Source: Lunularia cruciata (lineage: Eukaryota; Streptophyta; Marchantiopsida; Lunulariales; Lunulariaceae). From it: a stretch of 64,000 nt of DNA. The position numbers and the translations under genes are program-made. The DNA lies in NCBI GenBank assembly GCA_948567375.1, contig OX419755.1:2175001-2239000 (forward strand). Reading direction: 5' to 3'. Of the stretch, positions 12,700 to 24,601 are shown in pieces. Each line of letters starts with the position of its first letter. Positions within the stretch are counted from its first letter, which is position 1. The notes beneath the pieces are model-generated. The model did no database searches and was not told the origin of the DNA. It was given only the letters and a program-made list of their open reading frames with translations.

Positions 12700-13512
12700 G
12701 CTTCTTTTCACTTCCTTTCTGAGGTATGCATGTGAGTGCAAACTGGACATGTCTTTACGCTGTGGAGGCGGTTTTGTGTTGTCGGAATACACAAAGAGGT
12801 CACGTTCGTCAATTAACTGTTAGCCTACAAGCGGTCTAGAGGATATTTACTGTTGTAGCATCCAGCTGCACGAGCCGTAAGTAACTAGTCAAATGAGTCA
12901 ATCACCGTATCGAAGGCGAGGCGCATTATTAGCATACCTGTTGTAGAGTTTAATGCACAGAGATACCTTGTAGAGTAGAATATTTAGCAGAACATGATGG
13001 AACATAAGTCATAATACATAATTCAAAAGCTAGACATGGATTTCATTTGGATACCGATCTACGTTCTAAAGATCGATGGTTACGTATACCTTAGCACTAC
13101 GTCTACCATGACCACGGAATTCGGAGAGCCAGAACCGGTTCTCATGTTCATCTTGTAATTGCAACTTCTGCCTTGTATCAGCACTTTGCTAAACGGGTAG
13201 TGTAAAGTGTCTGCAGCCCAGTTAGGGGAAGAAGGGTTGTACCAACTATCAGAGAAACTTAGCTCCCGGGAGCTTCAACAAAACTTTTACAAAATCGTAG
13301 TATCTGAAGCCTTGTTTCTCTGCAGCATCAGGGTTTTCCTTCCGCCATGAGTTCGTTCATGTTCAGACTGCTAAACGGAGAAGTATTGCAGCAGTTGTTG
13401 AACAAAACATCAATTTCTTTAGCTAAGCTCTTATAGCTAAGCTTTGTGAATAAGAAGAGAATCGAGAATGGCATTGTACTGGCTCGATTCGTGTAAACCG
13501 CTTGAATTCCAG
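12700..13512 (-). pseudogene. Duplicated DUF247-cluster segment, copy D1 (decayed)
   Basis: This stretch matches 58330-59760 (copy D2) in the same orientation and order. Shared landmarks are gaaccggttctcat, acgcataccac-type blocks, cccagttagrggaagaagggttgtacca, and ttgaattccagtcaagatgtatca. Short minus-strand peptides agree between copies (for example a DLF..-NTKP block), suggesting former coding sequence, but frames are interrupted in both and no family is recognised. It directly follows the truncated DUF247 pseudogene, so it may be its replaced 3' part or a neighbour. Confidence 0.55.
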
Positions 13513-14392
13513 TCAAGATGTATCAATGCAGATCCTAAAGAAGCCAAGGGAAGCTCCGTCACTGTCAATAAGGGTATCATGTCCGCTGCGCGCGCGGAGC
13601 CATAATCTGATATCTCTATGTCCGGATCCGTTCGTCATGAGATTGCCTGGTCGTTTCTCAGGACAGACAGCTCTGTACAGAAAATGCGCACTCTTTTTAG
13701 CTGACTGGAGTTGTGGAGAATGTTCTGTGAATGGGAGGCTGAAGTCACGAAGTGCTGCGGAAACAACTGTTTGAACAAAATCCTTCAACGTGTTATCGGG
13801 CATTTATTCGTGGCCCAATATTCAAGGATATCCCAGACATTCTATATCATAGAAAGAGGTATTTGATTCCCCAGTAACCAAATGTCCGAAAACCTATATG
13901 GAGGTTGAAAGCAATACCAACTTGCTGAAGGGGCCGAAGCGCCGTCTTCATCCGAAGTGAAAACATGCACTTGGGATTCCCGGAAATCTGATAATAGGAA
14001 GTAAATGAGGAAAACTATAAGAAACATGGCATCCAATGTAAGCGTAGACTTTATACTCTCGATCTCGAGTCTCTCGACTTCAAGTATCCCTGCATGGACA
14101 TGCAACTCCAACAGCTGTTCCATTTTATCTGCATGTGGTCCCAACACTTTCTTACGTAGAGCTTCCCATGCATATGAAGGCGAGCTTTGCGATCGTTCTT
14201 ATGTTGTATCTAGTCAGTTCCGTATGACATTCATCTTCATGAAGGATGTTAACTACCTCAGCCTGTCCATCTAGCTCAAATTCGGATCTGGCGACTTATC
14301 CAGTGCCCTGAAAACAGTCCGAATGCTTTTGTTTCACAATTTTAGTGCGCACTACTTGTTCTTATGTAATTTGGAACGCAAAACCTTCGGCG
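13513..14392 (-). pseudogene. DUF247 pseudogene, N-terminal and middle parts only
   Basis: Read on the minus strand it matches the 575-aa DUF247 gene (49110-50837) block by block. At 14392-14361 is RRRFCVPNYIR (compare CRMFRVPAYIR in the gene). Next comes an LDG...HE block near 14270, then WEALRKKVLGPHADKMEQL, STLTLDAMFLIVFLIYFL and SDIWLLGNQIPLSMI (14170-13842), then LKDFVQ...ALRDFSLPF and AHFLYRAVCP (13800-13650). The blocks sit in different frames and an in-frame stop follows the first, so the gene is dead. The C-terminal half, including the membrane anchor, is absent and replaced by segment D1. A promoter-like block lies upstream at 14870-14990. Confidence 0.85.
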
Positions 14393-14869
14393 TTTCGAGT
14401 TACCACTTGGTGTTACCTAGTTTGCTTCTTCCCTTGCCCGGGCTGCTCGAGCTTCATCAAGGTGATTATTAAAGTAGACCACCCGAACACTTTGAGGTTC
14501 TTTCTCCTTCCGTGGCATCACTACTTCTGGATCAATTGGCATAGCAGCAAGGAGTCATGAAACAAAATTGTTGTCACACGGGTGTAGTTGAGCCTTGAGC
14601 AATATACACGAGAGACTTCGCATAGTAGTGGAGCAAAAGCGAGGGTGTTTGGTTTTGTTGTGGTATGTATAAATTAGTCTTGCTCTAAGAGCGGGTGTCT
14701 TGAATGCATTAATATTGCTCAGAAAGTTTTGTCATTATGCACGGACGAGGCTATCAGCAGCCATTCCTAAAAGACAGGAAGAATATAGTCAGGAGCTGTC
14801 CTACCTTCCCAGTCATATCTTCAGATTCCATCAGTTAATGACTTCAGGGTTGAAAACTGAGACCATTTT

Positions 14870-14990
14870 ATTACGTCATTCACTTCCAGGAGATGCGCAC
14901 CACTTTATATTTGTACAGTAAGTGGTTTACTTGGCCACTTGGATTTCCCCTGAGAATGTGCTACTAGCTATAGCAAGTGGTAGAAATAAG
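14870..14990 (-). promoter_or_regulatory. Conserved DUF247 5' block with TATA motif, pseudogene copy
   Basis: On the minus strand it reads ...ACAAATATAAAGTGGTGCGC, with a TATA box at about 14903-14911. It is very similar to 51300-51400 upstream of the intact 575-aa gene. In both places the TATA motif is about 490-510 bp from the DUF247 start region. A role as core promoter is inferred from this constant spacing. Confidence 0.5.
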
Positions 14991-16728
14991 GATGACGGCA
15001 CCGTAAGCTTTCTGTAGGAACTTTCCTTCTGTCCGTAATCAGATCTTGTTGACTTAAACCATTCCATCATGCACATATTTCTTTGCATATAATGTGAAGT
15101 TTATTACGCTGTCATGTGGATCACTCAAAAGCACGATGTCTTTGGATGATCAAATCGAGAACAACTCTACATATTTAATGAACTTAGCACTAAGCTAAGC
15201 ACTGAACCATTCTTAGCCGAGTACGAGAAATACAACTTGGAGGGTCATCCACGACGCATTTTTTCGAACGTCTATAGTACTTCTTTGCTGATGGTTATAG
15301 ATTCAACTTAAAAGATCTTCCTGGGCTATAAAGACGGTGATACAAAGAGTGCTAGGTTATAACCTCCAAATCGCCCATAAATTTCGCATAAATGTAAGGT
15401 ATGTTGATCTACTCTAACAGCCTTTGTTTAATTCTGACCAAATACTCTGTTTAACTCTGAGTTGGACTGCTTTTGTATTAATTTTATCGTGAAAAGCGCA
15501 CTAGCGTAGACTGCACGTTTTTATTCTTATGTATGCAAACATGCACACTTAATAGAAGGTACTGCACAAGTATACATGCTTTAAAGTATGATACCCATTT
15601 TCTTTGCAGCACAGCTCCACTACCTCTGCACTGAAGTTATCCTCATCGGCAGTATCTTTGGTTAGAGTCTGACGGCACCACATGTACAATCAGTTTAGAT
15701 TGAAATGTGTAGATTTTCACAGTTACATTCTGATGTAAAGGAACATTGCCTGAGAATTGATTTCAAAGCCTAAACTCAAATTTAGATTAAGTAACCTCAT
15801 AAGTAAATTGAGTCTCCTTACAAATGTGTGGATTTCACAAATATACTTCGATGCTAAAGGACCATTGTCTGTGAGTTGATCTCAAAGCGTATTCTCATAA
15901 TCATCACTCGAAGACGAACAAAACCAGATACAAAGCTGTTCTACCGAAGGTGGCATACATCACGACTTCAACTCACCTCTCCTTATTATCCAGGATCAGA
16001 CGCAATCAGCTGAGGTGTTTCCAAACTTGAAATAAGTTACTCAATATATGGAAGTTTATTTGTACACATCCTCAACACGGTTGTGTGAAATGCACTCTCC
16101 ACATGTAGGTTTTTATTGTATTTCTAATTATAATATTCAATATGCCGCCTGTTGGATTTTGCTTAATATGTCACAGTAAACATTGTTACGGAAGGTTGTC
16201 AATGCTCGATACTGTTGAATTTGCGGCTAATAGTCTTAAGACAAATCGTTCTGGACAATGAGTTAATAGTCATAAGAATCTGTATATATATGGACGCAAC
16301 ACTAGTATATCGAGCCATATCCTCGATATGATCATGGAATTACTAGTATACAATTCAATAACCAGTAGGATTCTTTTCTAACAGAATAGCTGTCTTTTGT
16401 AGGTTCGAATATATAGAATTGATGAAGTTCTTGTCAAGATGCGATGCACGAGTGAGTCTACACGACAAACACTGATCACCCCTTACCATCGTCCAAGTCG
16501 ATCCATGTCAGATTCTTTGACCATGTGGTATGACTATCACCTCGAGTTGATTCTTTTAAGTTCTCTTGTTTTTTGACTTATGAATTTCGTAGCTGGTCAA
16601 CAGAAGGGAAATATATGCACTCCAGTCTATTTCTCTAGTAGTGGATGCGGAATCGAAACTTTGATCATGGCGATCAAAGGATTGATTCTGCATATGTCGG
16701 AGACCTGGTACTGAGCTCTTCCGAGATT
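14991..16728. other. Intergenic region downstream of the 707-aa DUF247 gene, with an old direct repeat
   Basis: No gene is supported. An imperfect direct repeat of about 80 bp lies at 15703-15781 and 15822-15900 (aaatgtgtrgattt...aaaggamcattg...tgatytcaaagc). TTTATT motifs (AATAAA on the minus strand) at about 16045 and 16108 could serve polyadenylation of the minus-strand gene but are more than 600 bp from its stop. Confidence 0.5.
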
Positions 16729-18852
16729 CTAACTGCCAGGGCTAGAACGGTAAAAGCCAATCAGATCATATGTAGTCTGAACAGCAGTCACGCAGAGGAG
16801 GAAGGTAGCAGCGAACAGTGACATTACTATCCATGGCCTGCTACAATGTGTTTCGACGAACTCAGTGTACAAATGTCTGAACTTTTTCTTGTAGCAAACA
16901 TTGACCTGCTTGCGGAGGTGGGTTGACTGTGGAGTGTGTTCAAAGTAGCAATGCTGTATCAGGTTATTGAACATGACCGCCACGTCCTTGTTTTCACCCA
17001 GAAAGCTGAGACGAATGACGGGATCTCTCCCCAGCATCAGAAGCCGGACATCATCCTCAGTGTTCACCAGGTCATTCATGCATTGTAGGTAGCTCATAAG
17101 TACGTGTTCATAACCGTTAATGCTTACCGTCGCCTCAAAGGCAACGAGGTTTCTTAGGATTCTTTCGGTGCTATCGTCAATGTGTAACTGCGGGAGACAA
17201 AGAGTTGCTTTTTGATAGATGGTGGTGGCCTCCTTGAACTCCAAGGTACATCCTCGGTTCTTTTCACCTCTGACGTTGATGCCCGCCTTTTGAAGATCTG
17301 AAACTGGCGGAAGAAGAAGCTTACGGTTGTGCTTAGGAAGAATAAGATCTTCATCCTCTAGGACCTTCTCTTTCGGCAACAGAGTTTTCTTGCTCGAGCT
17401 TAAACTCATCCTTTCCATGGACAGCAAACTCCAGTTTTGCTTTCTAGATGATTCTTGCTCTTCCATTCGATCACCATCAGCATGAAGACGAGTAAGTTCC
17501 GCATTTCCGCTGAACCGGGAGCTGTGTGTCATGTCTATGCTACAGGAACTTCGGCAGACACCTTCTGGATCCTCATTGCGCGTTTCCAGACTCTGTCGTT
17601 GGATGCAACTGGGCTCTGGCTTGGGACAGACAGTCCTGTACAAGCATTCTAGGAGATGTTCGCAGTCTTCGACGTGTAATTTTTCTATTCTAGCTGACAT
17701 TGCTGACTTTGAAGAGCAATCGCCTGGAACTTGAGGTAGCACGTTTGCTAATGCGACTTTCAAAAGAGACTTGAATGCCACTTCTACAGAAGCTTCAGCT
17801 GATGGAACCTGTGGATCCTTTCCAGACGATACATGGCTATTTGCAGCATTCTCTTCCTTCGAGCAGTTCTTTTTGGAGGAGTCCAAGGGCTCTTCCTTCG
17901 ACCCGTACATAATCTTCATCGCATTTCGGATCAGGCTGAGAGGTATCTGATTCTCCAGCAGCCACAAGTCTGATCTCATTATATGCCCGTTGCAAGGCAT
18001 GCCAAGTTCATCGAAGAAGGCAAGAAGTGGTGCGAAGTCAAGGTTACAGTTGGTTCCTTCTATATGAATCCCCATTATATAAGATTTTTTATGTTCGAGT
18101 TTGATCTGATCGGAAAGTAGAAGAAGGTCCTTCGGATCCATCTTATGGTGTAGAGTTCTGGATTCATCCCTCGACTGGCTCCTTATGCACTCCCAGAACA
18201 TATACAGCATAAAACTAGCTAAAAACACTGCATCCAAAGTAAGCAGGTGTCTAGCAAGCTCAGGCAACACGAGAAATCCATCATCATACATCGCTAGAAT
18301 ATCTTCCAAGTCTTCCGCTGGAACAACCTTAAGGCGTAATTCCATTTCTTTCAATCCTGTGATCTTCAGAAAGCTCTTCACCACTTCTTCCCTTTGCTGG
18401 TCCATATGGGTCATCCTCTTGAGCTTCTTCGGTGCCTGAAGGCCAAATGGTTCAACCTCTGGTCCTTCCTTTCCTTTCTGACTTGGCTGGTGCAGCGGCT
18501 CCTCCTCAAGTACTTCGTCCTTGAACTTCTGCAGTATGTGCAAATGATCTGCACGTAGCTCATCCTTGTAGATTTGCAGGTCCGCGCGAGTGACCTTCTT
18601 CAAATTCCTATTGTAGAGACCGAAGGAAATGATCTCTGGGTCGTAATGATCTGGTCTAACACGACGTATCGGCTCCAGAACCCGGCACATCGGCCTACGC
18701 CCCTTCTTTGACGGACTCCGCGCAGGGTTCACTGCATGGCCGTATGATAGACAGTCCCACGGATGAATTGCACCATTATCCGGGACGTGACTTGGGGCCT
18801 CCATCGAATGTATGTCTGGTTGCGTCGTGAACAGAGGTGGATGCTGATGCAT
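16729..18852 (-). CDS. DUF247 domain protein, intact, 707 aa, membrane-anchored
   Basis: Plant DUF247 family; the biochemical function is unknown in general, though in grasses DUF247 genes are self-incompatibility determinants at the S and Z loci. Blocks in order: CRVLEPIRR with EIISFGLYNRN (56-83), TLDAVFL (205-211), SDLWLLENQIPL (294-305), CEHLLECLY (397-405), LQKAGINV (520-527), CLPQLHIDDSTERILRNL (553-570), LVNTEDDVRLL (595-605), and a C-terminal membrane helix around 673-695 with the family-typical TAVQTTY. Most family members are about 400-550 residues. The extra length here is a hydrophilic, Ser/Lys/Glu-rich insertion at about 410-515, plus a longer N-terminus. Single exon, as is usual for the family. 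The first ATG is used; Met17 is an alternative start. The TLDAVF, WLLENQIPL and LxxAGI blocks make the family call firm. Confidence 0.93.
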   Translation of the reverse strand: MHQHPPLFTTQPDIHSMEAPSHVPDNGAIHPWDCLSYGHAVNPARSPSKKGRRPMCRVLEPIRRVRPDHYDPEIISFGLYNRNLKKVTRADLQIYKDELRADHLHILQKFKDEVLEEEPLHQPSQKGKEGPEVEPFGLQAPKKLKRMTHMDQQREEVVKSFLKITGLKEMELRLKVVPAEDLEDILAMYDDGFLVLPELARHLLTLDAVFLASFMLYMFWECIRSQSRDESRTLHHKMDPKDLLLLSDQIKLEHKKSYIMGIHIEGTNCNLDFAPLLAFFDELGMPCNGHIMRSDLWLLENQIPLSLIRNAMKIMYGSKEEPLDSSKKNCSKEENAANSHVSSGKDPQVPSAEASVEVAFKSLLKVALANVLPQVPGDCSSKSAMSARIEKLHVEDCEHLLECLYRTVCPKPEPSCIQRQSLETRNEDPEGVCRSSCSIDMTHSSRFSGNAELTRLHADGDRMEEQESSRKQNWSLLSMERMSLSSSKKTLLPKEKVLEDEDLILPKHNRKLLLPPVSDLQKAGINVRGEKNRGCTLEFKEATTIYQKATLCLPQLHIDDSTERILRNLVAFEATVSINGYEHVLMSYLQCMNDLVNTEDDVRLLMLGRDPVIRLSFLGENKDVAVMFNNLIQHCYFEHTPQSTHLRKQVNVCYKKKFRHLYTEFVETHCSRPWIVMSLFAATFLLCVTAVQTTYDLIGFYRSSPGS

Positions 18853-19538
18853 TTCTGGAAGCCGCCGTGTACTAGCGAGATCTCGTGTTTGCGGCCTACT
18901 TTGGACAAACCCACGCTCTATTATTCTTCACCAGCCAAAGTAATCAGTGCAGCGCACATAAATCAAACAGAAATCGGCCGATCTGAGCAGGAAGTGCGCT
19001 ACAACGTACAGTCTGTGTGCACACTGAAACCGGTAAAACAGTACAGCTTTGTTCAGAAAACAAACTGCGTACACATTCACTAGGAAAAACTGTTGAGGGC
19101 TGCAAGTTGACGTCAAACCTAAATACTCCATTTGTGTTCCCAGATTCCAGAGAACCATCCAAACGCTTCGATATTTGATTGCGGTGGTTTCAGAAGGAAT
19201 TGACGTACAAATTTGGTCCCAAGCTGCATGTACCATATGCAATTTAACCTTTACTAGATCCTTACGTGAACTTCTGGAACTCCGACGCGGGGGCGAATGG
19301 TCCCCACTAGTACCCGCTCAGGCGCAGTTCATCTTATCAAGTGTTTCCAGTCTACTCTAAGCGTATATCTATCGTGGCACATATATTGACAACTAAGGTG
19401 CAGTTAACTGGTTCATGAAAAAGATAAACATCCGTAAGAGATCATGAATATCCTTTGGGCTGAATAAATGAATTGCATATCAAATATAAAGTAGTAAGAA
19501 TATTAGTCGTAGTAGAACAGTACACCTGGGTCCAGAGC
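18853..19538. other. 5' flank of the 707-aa DUF247 gene
   Basis: Contains only short overlapping frames on both strands (for example 18928-19242 minus) without recognisable domains. No clear TATA box was found close to the gene start, and the conserved 5' block seen at the other DUF247 loci is not evident here. Confidence 0.4.
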
Positions 19539-20156
19539 TCAATTGAGGCAGCCTGCACACCGGGCACTTTGCGTACCTGGAAAACCTCCATGCTCATAAA
19601 GGCAGCTCCATTTCAAATCCCGCGAAAGCCCACTTAGCTCTTTTATTTTTGTCGGGCATTCTGGGAATATCTGCTTTCCCTGACTTAAAGTCAGGGAAAG
19701 TCTTTCATATGCGTTCCACATCGATATACAAGAAAGGTTTCTAACAGTCCCCAAGTAGGAGTACTATGTTGAGCCCATTTCAGATTCTGTATTAGGACAC
19801 ACGATTTTACTTTTGCTCATTCGTGAGAACTGAAGCTTCCACATCTTCCTCCACAGAATGGAACTAATATATTGTGGCAGTACACTGTAGACCAGTTTAC
19901 CAGATTTCCACCATCTACTTGATTGATTATAGATCATTGTTCCAGGACAATCAGATACACTTTTCTCACTCCGGAGAATTCTATCCAGATTGTGAAAAGG
20001 AAACCAAGATCTCCTCAGGTCCACATAGCTCATTATGTCAGCAGATTCGCTTTTCAATAGCTCTGCATGCGATCCCATGAACGAAGTAGTATTTACAGCA
20101 TTTGTCACAAGGAGCAGGATCACAAGTAAGATGAAGCTCATCCAAAACAGTCCCAT
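19539..20156 (-). pseudogene. Unrecognised secreted or membrane ORF with one internal stop
   Basis: A 130-residue frame starts MGLFWMSFILLVILLLV, a convincing signal peptide or type II membrane anchor. It continues with DLRRSWFPFHNLDRILRS and a Trp-rich segment (SSRWWKSGK). It ends in a stop at 19764-19766, after which the same frame stays open for another 70 or so residues to 19539. It is either a 130-aa protein or a roughly 206-aa gene with a single stop. I recognise no family. It lies between the intact 707-aa DUF247 gene and the plus-strand DUF247 pseudogene. Confidence 0.3.
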
Positions 20157-21639
20157 TGAGCACGAACCATGACGATTGCAGGATTTTGACCTCCTAGCTC
20201 TCCGTACTGGTACCCCTCGCCCCCTTGGAAAACGAATTTATTCCGTCGATGATGCGTAGGATCAGCTTCGATTCGCATTCGAGGTTATAGGAAGACCGAG
20301 CTGCCTTCCAGGGAGGTCCCGTGGCAAAATGCCGTTTGCTCTTAGGTCCAGTGTTGTTCCATTCTGCGACTGTCTGATACGTGTAGAATGAGCATTAAGC
20401 TCAATTCTAGAATGAACTGTAAAGTACAGTTCATTTTATATGGCTGCAAGGAGAGGCAACAGTTACCACTCTGTGATCATGAAATGGTTTGAGAATTCTA
20501 TCTGTGATTGAATCGATCATGGAACTATGTTGGAAAATGTAAATCAGCACCGTGTCGGGGGCTTGCAGGGTGATATTCAATCTAAGTTAGGACTATCAAA
20601 ACATCAACTACTCTGTTTCCTGCTAGTTTCAGGATAATACTATGACAAGTTTAGAGACCGATAAGATGATCGAAGGTAATTGCAAAGCAATGTTCATGCT
20701 CTCCGCTTTCACAATCTACCGGAAACTTGACAATTTGGAGCAAGATGCTAACATATATGTAAAGGTGACGACTCAGGTTTGGCAGTGAGATTTACTATGC
20801 ATCACACAAACGTCCCACTCTACAAAGCGTATAGTCTCCTCTGGTTCGCATCAAAAGCCTAGCATTTCATATAAGTAACCTGATAACCATTTCTGTGTCT
20901 TGTCTATTCACTCCTCACTAATTTATCTACAGTGCAGATTGAACAAGAACATTGATCATGTTCATTTTGTTTTGATCTCCAACGGTTGATCTTTATCGAT
21001 TAATGACATTATCTCGAATTCAGCCTCTAAACCTTCATCTATTCCACTAAGCATTCTGGATTCGCATAGGGGGCATCAGATGATTTTTAGGGTTCAGGAA
21101 TCTGCGTTTTGACAGTTTAGCACGAGTAGGTTATCATGTTCCAGTGGACGATATCTCTTCTAGAGGAAGAAGGTACCAGAATACATTCAGCGGAAAGATT
21201 CTCACACACAGCACATAATAATATCTGACGTTTCAGAGGGACGCCTCTTCCACATCTTGTGCATGACGTTGAAATTTTGGGGAACATCTGTAAATTCAGT
21301 TCACTATTTGACACTGTAGAAACTCAACGAAGCGAAATCTCCCGTTACAACATGCGCGATGAAATACAGGAAAGACGTCATTGAGACACGAGTTGATCCG
21401 GTCAAAGGTACCGCAATTTTCTATCAGTCTCCGTGTGGAAGATGAGACAGAAAAGGTACTAGGTGAGGACAAAATTTCTACTAGTATACAAACTTGCCAT
21501 GATCACCAAAGGTCGTAGTCACAACCTCCAAGCGGCTGAACTCTGAAGTCAACCTAGAGGATGAATTCTAGACTATCTGGAGTATCTATAAAATGTATAG
21601 CGTTGCAGACAATTAAATAGTTATTTACAATGCAGAAAC
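20157..21639. other. Intergenic region, nothing firmly recognised
   Basis: Only short frames are present (for example 21314-21117 minus, with several Cys residues). A possible remnant of a further DUF247 copy cannot be excluded because a copy of the DUF247 5' block follows at 21640, but no DUF247 motif was found here. Confidence 0.35.
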
Positions 21640-21850
21640 AACACTTAGCCACTTGGATCTCCCCTCAGAAGGAGTTACTAGCCACTCCTACATTCTCCGC
21701 TGATTTCTACTTTCACATGCGTGCTCTCCCATTAGTGCTCGTCAACCAGTTGCTGCTCTTTTCAGGCTTTGAAACCGAAAAAGTTCGCATGTGTTCAATT
21801 CAATACCACTCTCAAAGTCAAGTGACTCCATTTGCTTTATCCTATCCGGG
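21640..21850 (-). promoter_or_regulatory. Third copy of the DUF247-associated 5' block (outer part)
   Basis: It matches 51355-51490 over the ccacttggat, acattctcc, tgatttctac, cacatg, ctcccattagt, cgtcaac and gttgctgctcttttc blocks in the same orientation. The TATA-bearing inner part is diverged or absent. No intact minus-strand gene follows, so it marks a lost copy or has been moved. The plus strand is open for 86 codons across it (21630-21890), which may be chance. Confidence 0.45.
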
Positions 21851-22079
21851 GTCAATGAGTAATATAGTACTCTATGCATATTTGCAATAGCGCACGTGGG
21901 CTCGAATGTTGAACTGGAGGAAACCGGAAAATGGACATCATCTCAGTCGAACTCCAATCCATGACCAATCAGCTGACACATTTTGACACGGACCAAGTCT
22001 TTATCAGTTATTAGTACTGGACGTGCTTGAAAATGCCGTCACTTGCAGAAAGAGGATCATATCAGCCCCACTGACGCCG

Positions 22080-23050
22080 GTCCCACGCTGATAGTCCCAC
22101 TGAGGTTGAACCTGTAGTAGTGCGGTCGGTTCTAACCTTGGATGCAGTTTTTCTCTTTGTTTACTTCGTTCGGCGTTATTATAACTGCAGGAACTCTCAA
22201 GCAGGAGCCTTGAATTTCTAATGTGATCAATACCCATGCATCTGAAGATACCTTTATTTAACATGCTAATTTTGACCGCAATCAGCTAGAGGATGACTCA
22301 TATATGTTGGAGAATCAGGTCCCACTTTTGCTTCATTAGAAATTATGGGATAAAACCAGTGGAGACAAGGGACAGGTTTTGAGGGCCTTCACAACTTTTA
22401 TGTTGCGAGTTCTGAATGTCCCGTATCCACGCTCAGAAGTTGGACGATCCCGAATGTAAATATCCTTCAGCGGATGTCAACATTTGCTGGATTATATATA
22501 TAAAAGTTTTCTGCCAGGAACCTCATGACCAGAATGGCAGAGCTTCAGCATGAGCATCAACACCATTGCCATGGCACACACGTCTGCAAGGCCTCCTCTC
22601 AAATTGCAGAAACTTTATTCTCTCTTCCATAACAGACAAAAGAAACGGACAAAAGCTGTCCACGCATCCAAACTTCAGAAATTGTGACAAGTACTGAGCT
22701 CAGGGAACAGTTTCCTAAGGTGTTCAAGAAGGAATCAGGGATATGAAACTGGTGAAATCTGACTTTCTCAAAGTCACCTCCCCGTGATGATTGCTCAGGA
22801 CAGCACAAAAACGGTTCTGCTTAACCCCGCTAGTCATGAGGCGGTGATAGAATTCAACGGTGGCGTCCTTGGCTTCTTGCTCTTTAAAGACAACCTAATC
22901 AACAGTGAAGACGATGAGCGGTTGCTTAGGAAGCAAGATGAATCATTTACTCGGCGCAATCTTCTTGGGCACTTACCTGCTCTTCTGAGCATGTATTCAT
23001 GTCAAAGTAGCAACGGGCACCAGCAGATTGAAACTTGTGAGATCACACTA
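22080..23050 (+). pseudogene. DUF247 pseudogene, plus strand, middle and C-terminal parts
   Basis: Plus-strand frames carry family blocks in order: VLTLDAVFLFVYFVRRYY at about 22130, SYMLENQVPLLLH at about 22300, a QHLLDYIYKSFLPG block (compare HLLECLYRTVCP) at about 22480, and FKDNLINSEDDERLL at about 22885-22930 (compare LVNTEDDVRLL). Stops and frame changes separate the blocks, and neither the N-terminal motif nor the membrane helix is seen. It is cut on the right by a gypsy fragment at about 23085. It is the only DUF247 relic on the plus strand here. Confidence 0.75.
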
Positions 23051-23084
23051 TTTGAAGATTACTTTTCACTTTACCATTGGTAGT

Positions 23085-24175
23085 TGTTCCTTATCTTGAG
23101 CAAAGTAATTCCTTTCTATATCATTTAGTTCGGTGAGACACAAAGGCAATAGGATGTGATCCATCCGGTAATTTTTGCTGCAATGTAACTCAAATGGCAA
23201 AGTTAGAAGTATCAAAATCAACCACACAAGGAAGTTGAAGGTCAAATGGTTGAAGAATGGGTCTTGAAGACCCCATATGTTTCAGCTTCTAGAATGCTTC
23301 TTTGTGCTTGGTGGTACATTGAAAGCTTGAGTTCTCTCCCAAGAGGTAGGTCAATGGTGTGGTCATGTGAGCATAATAGTGGATGAACCATTGGATAAAA
23401 ACTGGCCAATCAATTAAATATTTATACTTCTACAACATCGTTTGGAGTAGGCCAATCAATAATTGCCTTGATTTTCCTCTCCTCCATCTTGATCCCTTCC
23501 CAAGAAGATAACTTCCTTCTGCCAAAAGGCACACTTCAACCTCTTCCAATAAAACTTCAATTGTACAATATGCCTTAGGACTTCTTGCACATGATTCATA
23601 TGTTTTGCCTTTGTCTTGCTATAGATTAAGATATCATTGAAGAAAACCACCATGTACCAATTCAACACCCAATATATCCACGAGTCCATCTAACACACTA
23701 TGCATCTGATTCATGAAGACTAGTAGAGTTTTAGTGAGCCCAAAAGGTAGAACTCTTCATTCAAAATGCCCATAACTTGTGCGAAAGGTAGTCTTTTGTA
23801 CATTCTCTCTATCAATGGAGATTTGCCAATAGCTATTGCAAAGATCTAACATGTGGAAGTACCGTGCTCCACTCAATTGATCAAGCAAGTCATCAATTCA
23901 AAGTAAGGGATATGCATTCTTCACTGTTTGTTTATTGAGATCCTGATAAATCAATACAAAAATAAAATCCTCCATCCTTCTTTTGGAACAAATAGTATTG
24001 ATGCTCCCCCAAGGAGACGTATTATAGCATATGAAATCCTCCTCCCACAAACTCCGTAAGTGTTGTTCGCAACTCCTTCAACTCCTTTGGTGATAGTCTA
24101 AAGATTGGTCTAATCACTAAAGTACTCTCTAGCAATAACTCAATCTTGAAGGGTATATCATAATCAAAGGATAAT
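23085..24175 (-). mobile_element. Ty3/gypsy pol fragment (RT and RNase H), broken
   Basis: On the minus strand there is the region upstream of RT with the RLSPKELKELR motif (24264-24022), RT with a YxDD-type FFNDILIYSKT box (23689-23456), and the start of RNase H (about 23300-23100). No LTR of its own is seen. Its right side is interrupted by the chromovirus LTR at 24176. Old and broken several times. Confidence 0.85.
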
Positions 24176-24601
24176 TGTAAAAGATCAAAACCGAGGAGAG
24201 AAATAGGAGAATAGAAGCTCACATTGTGACACTTGAATGAGGGAAAATTCCGAATGCCTAGCATGAGCTTTGGCTTTGGTATTTATAGGTAGCATACAAG
24301 GCCCTTGAGAAGCTTCTCAAGAAGCTTCCTCAAGCCGCTTTCTTAGAGTGCAAGCCAAGTTAACTAGGAAGTTTCTCAAGAAGCTTCCTTCTAGAAGTCG
24401 TCTACTTGGCGTGCAAGCTAAGCTAGTTGGAAACTTCTAGAAGCTTCCTTCTAGAAGCTACTTACTTAAGGTGCAAGCTAAGTTAACCGGGAAGCTTCCC
24501 AAGAAGCTTCCTAGATACTTTTGGCATATTCTAGGGTAATTTGTCTTATGTGCTACTTCGTGAGCCTGACATACTTTGTCACTAAACTCCATATTGTTAC
24601 A
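24176..24601 (-). repeat. Chromovirus 3' LTR, 426 bp
   Basis: It starts TGTAAAAG and ends ATTGTTACA on the plus strand, so it has TG...CA ends. On the minus strand it is preceded by a polypurine tract (GCGGCGGGGGAATA). A diverged copy of the same LTR is the solo LTR at 31986-35909. It contains several GAAGCTTC-type short palindromes. Confidence 0.88.
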
